Positions 52,508 to 60,835 of a DNA stretch of 64,000 nt are shown here, piece after piece. The notes beneath the pieces are model-generated. The model saw nothing but the letters and a program-made list of their open reading frames with translations. It was not told where the DNA came from and made no database searches. Position 1 is the first letter of the stretch, and each line of letters opens with the position of its first letter. The stretch lies in the NCBI GenBank assembly GCA_019752295.1, contig JAIEMK010000036.1, forward strand, positions 157,123 to 221,122, written 5' to 3'. Origin of the DNA: Chitinophagaceae bacterium. GTDB taxonomy: Bacteria > Bacteroidota > Bacteroidia > Chitinophagales > Chitinophagaceae. The translations under genes and the position numbers were made by a program.

Positions 52508-53083
52508 TCAGGGTTGAGTAGTTTGTAAATGGGATAGCCCCAGTTCTTGAAACTTACCTTTTATCGGAGCAAAATAGTTGATGATATATTTAAAATCTGC
52601 AGTCTCGTCCGACCCCGCATAAAATGGTTCGGCAATCGTAATTTCTTTTTTAGAAAAATCAAAACCCACCATAATGATTGGCACCCCCGCCTTTTTTGCA
52701 ATATGGTAAAAGCCCGTTCTCAGTCGCTCTACTTTTTTTCTGGTGCCTTCTGGAGACAGGGCCAATAAAAATCTCGAATGATTTTGAAACATTGCTACCG
52801 CCTGATCTACCATATTATGATGGTCGAATCGGTTTACCGGAAAGCCTCCTGTTGCTTTAAAAATAAAAGAGAAGGGCCCCTTAAATAGTTCCTCTTTGCC
52901 AAAATAGTGGGCATCGTTAATGCGTAAAATACTTTTTGCGGCAATGCCCACAACAAAGTCGGCAGCGCAGGTATGTGGTGCAACAATTACTACCGCTTTG
53001 GGTATATACGAGGGAAAGGGATCTCTGATTTTCCAGCCGGTGAGCAGGAAATAGAGTTTCCAGAGAAATCTCATAGGCAGCAA
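52508..53083 (-). CDS. 1-acylglycerol-3-phosphate acyltransferase-like (PlsC family) protein
   Basis: A 191-residue LPLAT-family acyltransferase. The H-x4-D catalytic motif is H-T-C-A-A-D (His37, Asp42); motif II is F-P-V-N-R and motif III S-P-E-G-T-R. An N-terminal hydrophobic stretch (about 5-17) may touch the membrane. It would move an acyl chain from acyl-CoA or acyl-ACP to a lysolipid. ATG 53083 or 53074 could be used. The acyl-CoA ligase follows 4 nt downstream, so the two genes are probably coupled. The substrate need not be lysophosphatidate. Confidence 0.87.
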   Translation of the reverse strand: MLPMRFLWKLYFLLTGWKIRDPFPSYIPKAVVIVAPHTCAADFVVGIAAKSILRINDAHYFGKEELFKGPFSFIFKATGGFPVNRFDHHNMVDQAVAMFQNHSRFLLALSPEGTRKKVERLRTGFYHIAKKAGVPIIMVGFDFSKKEITIAEPFYAGSDETADFKYIINYFAPIKGKFQELGLSHLQTTQP

Positions 53084-53260
53084 GCTTTGAACAACAAGTT
53101 AAGGGATGCTTTCGATTATTTAAAAAAATGAAACTTTTTTGAAAAGAGTAATCGGTGAACTTTAGTTTGAAGGGTTTTAAAGCTGATTGAAAACAGAATA
53201 TTTATGATGATAAAGAGCAATTTTCTGTTTATTTGAACGTTATTCTAAAAACCCCCGTCA

Positions 53261-53731
53261 ATGCCTAACTTCAGAAGCTTTATCGGCTCGGAGCTACTAG
53301 CCATTAAGCAACACTTAGCTTCCGTTAAAAGTATCATACCCGAAAAAATGAAATTAGCACCCTCCGAAAGAAGGAGTATGTTCAAATTGCATTTAAAAAG
53401 AAGAGACTTTGCCAGAAACGCATTGGCGCTGATGCGCAGAAACCCCAGCTCTGCACCCAGCTTTGTAGATATTCAGGCCTGTAATAATTATATGCAACTC
53501 TATGATCAGTATTCGGAATTGCTACAGGAGGTAGATGCCGTGAAGAAACAATTGGAAGACGCCAGATTATTGGTAGGACACGAAATACTTAAACAAACAC
53601 GCTCCTATTTTCAGAACGCCAAAAACGGAGCAGACTCGGGCGATAAACAATTCGAAACCATTTATCGGTCGCTCAAACCATTTTATGCGGTAGGAAGAAA
53701 TAGTAAAAAGCTGGAGGAAGAGCGGGTATAA
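53261..53731 (+). CDS. Helical protein of unknown function
   Basis: A 156-residue protein without signal peptide or membrane segment; family not recognised. It is rich in Lys, Arg, Gln and Glu, with a basic stretch at about 44-62 (S-E-R-R-S-M-F-K-L-H-L-K-R-R) and a probable coiled coil at about 78-110 (Q-Y-S-E-L-L-Q-E-V-D-A-V-K-K-Q). It stands alone between the divergent acyltransferase gene and a LytS-type kinase gene (125 nt downstream). The reading frame is intact and codon use matches its neighbours, so I take it as real. Confidence 0.6.
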   Translation: MPNFRSFIGSELLAIKQHLASVKSIIPEKMKLAPSERRSMFKLHLKRRDFARNALALMRRNPSSAPSFVDIQACNNYMQLYDQYSELLQEVDAVKKQLEDARLLVGHEILKQTRSYFQNAKNGADSGDKQFETIYRSLKPFYAVGRNSKKLEEERV

Positions 53732-53855
53732 CCCAATTCAATCAGTGAATACACGCTTTCATCATTCAATAACACCATCTCAAATAAAGAATCTTTAGAT
53801 ATATAAAAATATCGGCAAATTTGTAGGGAGCCTTTAATACTCCACTTTGAACAAA

Positions 53856-54926
53856 ATGCAACATTTTAGAATTGATAAAGTAAGCAGGAAAAAACTGTAC
53901 TGGATTTTTCAGGCCTGCGGCTGGCTGGCAATGTTGTTTTATGAATTGATCAACTATATCGGTTTGGGTTTTTTTAATATCCGCGACTTTCTTTCTTTAA
54001 TGGCATTGACGGTAATTGCAATGCTCTACACCCATCTCTATCGATTTATTATCAATCAATCGAATTTTTTTCTGCAGACTTACCTCATGCAATTTTTTTG
54101 GATGCTGGTGAGCTGGCTTGCTTTATCTGTGATTATTCCGTTAACAGGTTCGTTGTTTTTGTATTTTGTTGACCACAAGTATAAGATAGGATTGCTGACG
54201 CTGAATTTTTTTATGAATGTAATTAACTGGAGCAGGTATCTGGCGGTATGGTTACTCATGTACCATATTTCAAAATTCTTATACCATAAGGCCAGGGCCG
54301 ATGTTAAGCAATTGCATACAGCACTTGAATTGCAAACAGCGCAATTAGAAATTTTGCGATTACAACTGAATCCACATTTTTTATTTAATGCACTCAATAG
54401 TATCCGCTCACTAATTATTACCGACGGAGAGCAGGCCAGAACAGCCACCACTCTTTTATCGCAACTTTTGCGGCATACTTTAAATTACGAAAAGCAACGT
54501 TTTATTTCTATACAGCAGGAATCAGAAATTGTAAAAGACTATCTGGCATTGGAAAAAATTCGATTTGAAGAAAGACTGGAATATTTTGTTGATATTGATC
54601 CCGAGCTTTTTGAAGTTACCGTACCGCCGAGTATATTATTAACGCTTGCAGAAAATGCCATCAAACACGGCATCAGCAAATTGGTAAAGGGCGGAGTGAT
54701 TGTTGTGGAAGTAAAAAAAATAGGAGAAGAAATTTATATTATGGTAACCAATACCGGACAATTAAGAGAAACCCATGAAGAAATGGGCAGGCAGGGCATT
54801 GGTATTACGAATTTAAACAAGCGACTGAAATTGTTTTATGAAACCGCTCCTGAATTGAGGTTGGAGCAACTATCGTCGGGCAGGGTGGCGGCAACCATTC
54901 GCTTACCCATCGAGCATGCCAATTAG
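53856..54926 (+). CDS. LytS/YehU-type sensor histidine kinase
   Basis: A 356-residue membrane kinase of the His_kinase (PF06580) type. Four membrane helices (about 15-38, 47-68, 80-104, 114-142) precede a short coiled coil and the kinase core with H-F-L-F-N-A-L-N (His174, N-P-H-F). The ATPase part has E-N-A-I-K-H-G and G-I-G-I-T-N-L. ATG 53856 is used; an upstream TTG (53847) adds three residues. These kinases normally pair with a LytTR regulator next door, but the next gene is gmk, so the partner is elsewhere. Confidence 0.92.
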   Translation: MQHFRIDKVSRKKLYWIFQACGWLAMLFYELINYIGLGFFNIRDFLSLMALTVIAMLYTHLYRFIINQSNFFLQTYLMQFFWMLVSWLALSVIIPLTGSLFLYFVDHKYKIGLLTLNFFMNVINWSRYLAVWLLMYHISKFLYHKARADVKQLHTALELQTAQLEILRLQLNPHFLFNALNSIRSLIITDGEQARTATTLLSQLLRHTLNYEKQRFISIQQESEIVKDYLALEKIRFEERLEYFVDIDPELFEVTVPPSILLTLAENAIKHGISKLVKGGVIVVEVKKIGEEIYIMVTNTGQLRETHEEMGRQGIGITNLNKRLKLFYETAPELRLEQLSSGRVAATIRLPIEHAN

Positions 54927-54982
54927 TAATACAATAGATTACTATTACCAGATTAATTGTTTCTTTGCACGAAACTTATTGC

Positions 54983-55558
54983 ATGGTCAATACGCAAAAC
55001 AAGATTATTATTATTACCGCTCCATCGGGTGCGGGAAAAACGTCTATTACACATTATCTCATAAACAAATATCCCAAACTATCTTTTTCAATTTCGGCAG
55101 CAACCAGAGAGGCAAGGGGCAAAGAGCAGAATGGAGTGGATTATTATTTCATGAGTGAAACTGAATTCCGGAATAAGATTCAGGAAGATGCTTTTCTGGA
55201 ATGGGAAATGGTGTATGAAGGAAAATACTATGGTACACTTAAATCAGAGATCAACAGGATCTGGGAAAGTGGAAGAATTCCGATGCTGGACATTGATGTA
55301 AAAGGAGCCATTCATGTACAACAACAATTCGGAGAAAATTGTCTTTCGATTTTTATTGAACCGCCATCGGTGCAGGAATTAAAAAGGCGTTTAGAAAGCA
55401 GGGGTACAGAAACACCAGAGAGTTTGGCAACCAGAGTTAGTAAAGCCAGCTACGAAATTTCGTTTAACCACCATTTTAATAAAACCATTGTGAACGATGA
55501 CCTAGCAAAAGCGTGTGGGGAAACAGAAAAGGTTATTAAAGATTTCTTAGGTTGGTAA
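54983..55558 (+). CDS. gmk: Guanylate kinase
   Basis: A 191-residue enzyme phosphorylating GMP to GDP with ATP. P-loop A-P-S-G-A-G-K-T (13-20), GMP-binding region S-A-A-T-R-E-A-R-G-K-E and the conserved G-V-D-Y-Y-F, then W-E-M-V-Y-E-G-K-Y-Y-G-T and D-I-D-V-K-G-A. ATG 54983 is chosen because the longer frame adds six residues outside the fold. It lies 56 nt after the kinase gene and 38 nt before the SDR gene. Confidence 0.97.
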   Translation: MVNTQNKIIIITAPSGAGKTSITHYLINKYPKLSFSISAATREARGKEQNGVDYYFMSETEFRNKIQEDAFLEWEMVYEGKYYGTLKSEINRIWESGRIPMLDIDVKGAIHVQQQFGENCLSIFIEPPSVQELKRRLESRGTETPESLATRVSKASYEISFNHHFNKTIVNDDLAKACGETEKVIKDFLGW

Positions 55559-55596
55559 GCAGGTTTTACAGAAATTTAGAATCTAACAATTAGCAT

Positions 55597-56415
55597 ATGC
55601 CATTTCAGAACAGAACTATTTTAATTACCGGAGCAAGCAGGGGAATTGGTAAAGCAATGGCTTTACGTTTAGCAAAAGAAGGAGCAAATATTGTGATTGC
55701 TGCTAAGAGTGTAGATGAAGATCCAAGACTGGGAGGCACTATTTATTCTGCTGCAAAAGAAGTGGAAGCCGCTGGTGGTAAGGCTTTGGCGGTGCAGGTA
55801 GATATTCGAAACGAAGATCAGATTCAAAGTATGGTTCAACAAGCTGTTGAAAAATTTGGTGGCATTGATGTGGTGATCAACAATGCATCGGCCATACAAC
55901 TTACGCCTACCGAACAAACAGAAGCCAAAAGATTCGACCTCATGCAAAGCATTAATGTGCGTGGAACCTTTCTGGTAGTAAAGCACTGCTTGCCCTATCT
56001 GAAAAAGGGAAATAATGCACATATCATTACACTTTCGCCGCCCATTAATTTAAATCCTAAGTGGTTGGGGGGGCATATTGCTTACACCATTACCAAATAC
56101 AGTATGAGTATGATGGCATTGGGTTGGGCCGAAGAATTAAAGGGTGCGGGTATTGCTTCGAATGCACTTTGGCCAAGAACCACGATCGATACTGCTGCAG
56201 TAAGAAATTTATTGGGCGGTGAAGCTTTGGCAAAAATGAGCCGAACGCCCGAGATCATTGCCGACGCTGTTTATTTTATTTTGAAAAAAAATGCATCGCA
56301 GTGTACGGGTCACAGTTTTATTGATGAAGAAGTGTTGGCGGGAGAGGGCATAACTGATCTTGAAAAATATTCTGTTGTGCCGGGTGCACATTTGTATACA
56401 GACCTTTTTGTATAA
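55597..56415 (+). CDS. Short-chain dehydrogenase/reductase, HSDL2-like
   Basis: A 272-residue Rossmann-fold oxidoreductase. The cofactor motif is T-G-A-S-R-G-I-G-K-A (11-20), N-N-A-S-A follows the middle strand, and the catalytic Tyr-Lys pair is in Y-T-I-T-K with an upstream Ser in L-S-P-P. The sequence resembles the bacterial HSDL2-type SDRs often tied to lipid metabolism, but the substrate is unknown. It starts 38 nt after gmk and is followed 21 nt later by the M20 peptidase gene. Confidence 0.88.
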   Translation: MPFQNRTILITGASRGIGKAMALRLAKEGANIVIAAKSVDEDPRLGGTIYSAAKEVEAAGGKALAVQVDIRNEDQIQSMVQQAVEKFGGIDVVINNASAIQLTPTEQTEAKRFDLMQSINVRGTFLVVKHCLPYLKKGNNAHIITLSPPINLNPKWLGGHIAYTITKYSMSMMALGWAEELKGAGIASNALWPRTTIDTAAVRNLLGGEALAKMSRTPEIIADAVYFILKKNASQCTGHSFIDEEVLAGEGITDLEKYSVVPGAHLYTDLFV

Positions 56416-56436
56416 TCACAATTAATCAAAACAAAC

Positions 56437-57912
56437 ATGAGAAAGATTGTAACTGCAAGTGCTCTATGCCTTGCAACAGGATTATTATTTGCTCAAAAAA
56501 GCAAAGTAAAAGTTCCTGCGGTGAGTGCTGTGGAAACCCTTAAAACACAGGCCATACAAGATATTCAGGGAGGATACGATGCGTATAAAAACATGGCTTT
56601 GCAGATCTGGAATTTTGCTGAAGTGGGGTATAAAGAAGTAAAAAGTTCTGCCCTGCATCAGCAAACTTTAAAAGACGCGGGCTTTGATGTGCAGGCGGGT
56701 GTGGCAGGTATTCCAACTGCGTTTGTAGCAACTTATGGAACTGGTAAGCCGGTAATTGGCATATTAGCAGAATACGATGCGCTACCCGGTTTGGCACAAA
56801 CTGCCAGCCCCGAAAAAAATGCAATTCCCGGAAAAGATGCCGGACACGGGTGTGGCCACCATTTATTTGGTACGGCTTCTGTTGCTGCCGGTATTGAAAT
56901 AAAGAGACTGATCGAAGCAAAAAAATTGAGCGGTACCATTAAAGTTTTTGGATGTCCTGCAGAAGAAGGTGGTAGCGGAAAAGTATATATGGTGCGTGAA
57001 GGATTATTCAACGATGTTGATGTGGTGGTGCATTGGCATCCGGGCAATAAAAACGAAATTACCATGACCAGTGCGCTGGCAAATACTTCTGCAAAATTTC
57101 GCTTTCACGGATTATCGGCACATGCATCGGCTTCGCCCGAAAGAGGCAGGTCGGCTTTAGACGCGGTAGAAGCAATGGATAATATGGCCAATATGATGCG
57201 TGAGCATGTGCCACAGGAAACAAGAATTCATTATGTAATTACTAATGGAGGCAAAGCGCCAAATGTAGTGCCCGATTATGCCGAAGTATTTTATTATGTG
57301 CGACATCCGAAAAGAGAAGATGTGGTATCTATTTTTGCTCGTCTGGTAAATATTGCAAAGGGCGCGGCACTCGGTACAGAAACTACCATGGACTACGAAA
57401 TTATTGGGGGCACACACGATTTGCTGATTAATAAAACATTGGGCGAAGCCATGCAAGCGGATCTTGAGAAAGTTGGAGGTGTAACATATACTGCAGAAGA
57501 AATTGCGTTTGGAAAAAAATTGCAATCGAGTTTTACTTTTAAAGCACCTGCGATTGATCAGGCTTCGAAGATCGAACCTTTTGCAAAAGCATCTGATGGA
57601 TCCGATGGAGGCAAGGGGTCTACCGATGTAGGCGATGTAAGTTATGCGGTACCAACTGTTGGTATGTTGGCTGCTACCTGGATTCCTGGAACACCTGCGC
57701 ATAGCTGGCAGGCTGTTGCGTGTGGTGGAACCGAAATCGGAACAAAGGGAATGATGGTTGCTGCAAAAACAATGTCTTTAATGGCAATCGATTTATTTAC
57801 CAATCCTACCCTTGTGCAAAAAGCAAAAGACGAATTTAAAATTGCGAAAGGAGATTATCAGTACAAAGCCTTGTTGGGCGATCGAAAGCCGGCTTTGAAT
57901 TATAGAGATTAA
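56437..57912 (+). CDS. Secreted M20-family amidohydrolase (AbgB-like)
   Basis: A 491-residue metallohydrolase with signal peptide (about 1-19, ending F-A-Q). The metal-binding region shows H-G-C-G-H-H, then A-E-E-G-G-S-G, and the dimerisation (lid) domain is inserted at about 225-335. It resembles aminobenzoyl-glutamate hydrolase subunit B and other M20D amidohydrolases that cleave N-acyl amino acids or dipeptides. The signal peptide puts it in the periplasm. It ends the gmk-SDR-M20 run and is followed by a strong terminator. Confidence 0.92.
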   Translation: MRKIVTASALCLATGLLFAQKSKVKVPAVSAVETLKTQAIQDIQGGYDAYKNMALQIWNFAEVGYKEVKSSALHQQTLKDAGFDVQAGVAGIPTAFVATYGTGKPVIGILAEYDALPGLAQTASPEKNAIPGKDAGHGCGHHLFGTASVAAGIEIKRLIEAKKLSGTIKVFGCPAEEGGSGKVYMVREGLFNDVDVVVHWHPGNKNEITMTSALANTSAKFRFHGLSAHASASPERGRSALDAVEAMDNMANMMREHVPQETRIHYVITNGGKAPNVVPDYAEVFYYVRHPKREDVVSIFARLVNIAKGAALGTETTMDYEIIGGTHDLLINKTLGEAMQADLEKVGGVTYTAEEIAFGKKLQSSFTFKAPAIDQASKIEPFAKASDGSDGGKGSTDVGDVSYAVPTVGMLAATWIPGTPAHSWQAVACGGTEIGTKGMMVAAKTMSLMAIDLFTNPTLVQKAKDEFKIAKGDYQYKALLGDRKPALNYRD

Positions 57913-57920
57913 TGAAATCA

Positions 57921-57938
57921 AAAGTAAAAATTCAAAAG
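57921..57938 (+). repeat. 18-nt 3'-UTR motif, copy 2
   Basis: AAAGTAAAAATTCAAAAG, 8 nt after the M20 stop and 6 nt before the terminator stem. Identical to 40789-40806 downstream of dnaN. Confidence 0.6.
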
Positions 57939-57939
57939 G

Positions 57940-57985
57940 CAAAAAATAAGGGCTGCATCGAAATATGCAGCCCTTATTGATTTAT
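57940..57985. terminator. Bidirectional terminator between M20 and M16 genes
   Basis: A perfect 14-bp stem, AATAAGGGCTGCAT (57945-57958) against its complement (57965-57978), with a 6-nt loop. A-rich sequence on the left gives a U-tract on the minus strand; the plus-strand tail is less T-rich. It serves two convergent genes. Confidence 0.88.
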
Positions 57986-57995
57986 TTAAGTGGTT

Positions 57996-60728
57996 TTATT
58001 TCTTATTAAAATCGCCACCATAAACCAATACCAACTTTTCGGGCTTGATATATTTTACGAGGGCTTGATTTACTTCGGAAAGTTTTAGAGAAGTAACTTT
58101 CTTTTCAAAATCGGTGTACCATCCCAAGTCGCGATTGATATATTGGTACGACTCTAGCAAATTTGCCAACTGCGCATCCACACCCAAACTAATCTTCCTG
58201 CCCTGTAACCAGCTATCGGTAGATTTTTTTAGCTCCTCTTCTGTAAATCCTTTATCGATTGCTTTTGTAATCTCTTGTTTTAAAGCACTGTCCAGACGGT
58301 TTTTATAGATCGGATTAAAGATGGCATATACACCCCACTGCGATGCTTTATCGATTGCATTACCCTGAAAGAAAGAGCCCGCACCATAACTCATACCTTC
58401 GTTTTCTCTGAGACGTTTTGGAATTCGAGAAGAAAGAAATGCGCCACCACCCAATAACTCGTTCGCCATGGTTACTCCGGCATAGTCGGCATCGTTCTCA
58501 TTCAATGGTACATTGATGAAACCCAGTGCCATTGCATTTGCTTTATCGGGCGTTAGGATAGTTTCATCGCTTCCTTTAATATCAAAAAATTGGCGGGGTA
58601 TTCTTGTAAAATTTGTTTTTGCAACCCAAGACTGAAATACAGATGCGATTGCTTTATCAGCATCTTCAGGAACAAAATCGCCCACTAAGGCACCTGTTCC
58701 ATTATTTGCTCCATAATGACTAGTATAAAATTCTTCGAGATCCGCTCTTTTTAGTTGATTCAGGGCCGCAAATTCTTCATCTGCATCCATGGTATGATAG
58801 ATACTTGTTTTTGGATACAGCTCGCTTTTTTGAGAAGCCAGAATGGATGCTCTGTATTGCGGATCGTTTCTGTTAGCGTCTAATGATGCTTTATTCTGAG
58901 CAATCAATTTTTCCAATTCATTCTGATCGAAAGATGGATTGGATAACACTTCTTTCAATAACGACATGCATGCATTGAAATGTGGTTTATCGGTATTGAT
59001 ACTAACCATTACTATTTGGCCACCTCCTGAAATGTTGATCTGAGATTTGATCTTGTCGAGCGTATCGTTGAGTTGCTTCTTGCTTAATTGCTTTGTTCCG
59101 TTGCGTAACATTTGCGCTGTTATCGCAATCACCATGTCTTTGTTGTCGAGACTTTTTTCGTTGCCTACACGCAGTTTGAAATTTCCAATAATTTTTTCGC
59201 CCTTGGCCGGTTTTTTCAACAGTGCATATTTAAAACCATTGGTTAGTTTTTTGTATTGCACATTTTTTTTGATATTGGCAATGCTGGTTTCGAAAGTCTC
59301 GGTTTGTTTTTTTACTTCCTTGCCCTTATAATCTTTTACCAACGCATCGATATCGCCCACATCAGTAACTTTTACACGGTCGGGGTTCTTGTCGGGAATA
59401 AATAAACCCCAGGTACGATTTGATGGCTTATAATAAGTTTTGGCAAAATTTTGTACATCCGCAATGGTTAATTTTTCTACCCTGTCGCGATTGATAAAAA
59501 ACAACCTCCAATCACCCGCACCAATGGCTTCTGTTAAGTTGATGCAAAGGCTGATAGTATTATTGGTTGTATTCTCGGTTTTTTTGATCAAGGCATTTTT
59601 TGCTCTTACCAATTCTTCCGAACTAATGCTTGTGGCACCCAATTTGTCGAGTGTAGAAAGGAAAACGGTTTTAGCAGAATCAGCACTTTTTTCTTTCGGA
59701 ATTTCGGCTTGCAAATAAGTGAAGCCTGGATCTTTTAAAGCAAGTAATTCCTGATCAACGCCGGTTGCTAATTTTTTTTCAACCAATGCTTTGTACAAAA
59801 TTCCTGAAGGGTTATTGGTAAGAATATGTAAGAGGGCCTGATTGGCTGCATAATCTTTATCGGAATAAGAGGGAGTGTGATACATCATTCCCATGTATTG
59901 AATGTCGCCCACCCTTTTTAATTCTACATAACGCTCACCATCCTGAACGGGCTCAACGGTATAAGTTGGTTGCAATACCCTTGTTGGTTTTGGGATATTA
60001 CTATAAAATTGTTGAATCCATTGCAATGCTTTTGCTTCGTCGAATTTTCCGGCTACCATCAATACCGCATTGTCGGGCTGATAATATTTTTTATAAAATG
60101 CGCGTAAGTTATCAACCGGAACTCTTTCAATATCTTCCTTGCTGCCGATGGTTGACTTGCCATAGTTATGCCATAAATAACCGCTTGCAATAATGCGTTC
60201 TTCCAACACTCCTCCAGGGTCGTTCTCACCGCTTTCGAATTCATTACGAACCACACTAAACTCGGTCTTCAATTCTTCTTTGAGTATTTGGCTATTTACC
60301 ATTCGATCTGATTCCATATCGAGTGCCCACTTTAAATTATCATCATTAGCCGGTAACACTTCATAGTAATTTGTTCTGTCGTACCAAGTAGTACCATTCG
60401 CAGATGCGCCTTTGTCGGCAATGGTTTTTTTAATATCCTTATATCTCTTGGAAGTCTTGAACATCATGTGTTCGAGCAAGTGTGCCATTCCACTTTCGCC
60501 ATAACCTTCGTGGCGCGAGCCCACTAAATAAACAATATTTACTACAACATTATTCTGTGAATTATCGGGTAATAGAAGGATGCGCAAACCATTATTGAGT
60601 TTGTACTCCTTGATGCCTTCAACCTGCGTTACCAGTTGAGGAGTAGTGGCGGGTGTTTTTGAGGTTTGACTATTTGCTGCAAGTAAAACTGCAAACAGGC
60701 AACATACAAGTGATGAAATTTTGTACAT
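57996..60728 (-). CDS. Exported M16 zinc peptidase (pitrilysin/insulinase-like, double)
   Basis: A 910-residue protein with signal peptide (about 1-20) and two M16 halves joined in one chain (about 35-470 and 490-905). The inverted zinc motif is complete in the first half, H-L-L-E-H (83-87), with the distal Glu in the F-S-V-V-R-N-E-F-E-S-G region. The second half lacks the motif, as expected for the non-catalytic partner. It would degrade peptides in the periplasm. It is transcribed alone, with a terminator on both sides. Confidence 0.95.
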   Translation of the reverse strand: MYKISSLVCCLFAVLLAANSQTSKTPATTPQLVTQVEGIKEYKLNNGLRILLLPDNSQNNVVVNIVYLVGSRHEGYGESGMAHLLEHMMFKTSKRYKDIKKTIADKGASANGTTWYDRTNYYEVLPANDDNLKWALDMESDRMVNSQILKEELKTEFSVVRNEFESGENDPGGVLEERIIASGYLWHNYGKSTIGSKEDIERVPVDNLRAFYKKYYQPDNAVLMVAGKFDEAKALQWIQQFYSNIPKPTRVLQPTYTVEPVQDGERYVELKRVGDIQYMGMMYHTPSYSDKDYAANQALLHILTNNPSGILYKALVEKKLATGVDQELLALKDPGFTYLQAEIPKEKSADSAKTVFLSTLDKLGATSISSEELVRAKNALIKKTENTTNNTISLCINLTEAIGAGDWRLFFINRDRVEKLTIADVQNFAKTYYKPSNRTWGLFIPDKNPDRVKVTDVGDIDALVKDYKGKEVKKQTETFETSIANIKKNVQYKKLTNGFKYALLKKPAKGEKIIGNFKLRVGNEKSLDNKDMVIAITAQMLRNGTKQLSKKQLNDTLDKIKSQINISGGGQIVMVSINTDKPHFNACMSLLKEVLSNPSFDQNELEKLIAQNKASLDANRNDPQYRASILASQKSELYPKTSIYHTMDADEEFAALNQLKRADLEEFYTSHYGANNGTGALVGDFVPEDADKAIASVFQSWVAKTNFTRIPRQFFDIKGSDETILTPDKANAMALGFINVPLNENDADYAGVTMANELLGGGAFLSSRIPKRLRENEGMSYGAGSFFQGNAIDKASQWGVYAIFNPIYKNRLDSALKQEITKAIDKGFTEEELKKSTDSWLQGRKISLGVDAQLANLLESYQYINRDLGWYTDFEKKVTSLKLSEVNQALVKYIKPEKLVLVYGGDFNKK

Positions 60729-60749
60729 AGTATAGTTTTTAGTTAAATA

Positions 60750-60785
60750 AGAAACCCCTGTTAAACATAGTAACAGGGGTTATAA
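60750..60785 (-). terminator. lysS terminator
   Basis: AACCCCTGTTA (60753-60763) pairs perfectly with TAACAGGGGTT (60771-60781), 7-nt loop. On the minus strand it is followed by a short T-rich stretch. It lies 55 nt beyond the lysS stop and 22 nt upstream of the M16 start. Confidence 0.8.
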
Positions 60786-60835
60786 ATATATTAAATAAAA
60801 ACAATTATGTCAACTATCCGGCATTATTAAAATAT

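Noticed and set aside
57157..57702. 181-codon open frame on the minus strand inside the M20 gene
   Set aside because: It is antisense to a well-conserved enzyme, its translation is rich in Cys, Arg and Ser without domain features, and it has no promoter. It is a shadow of the M20 codon pattern.
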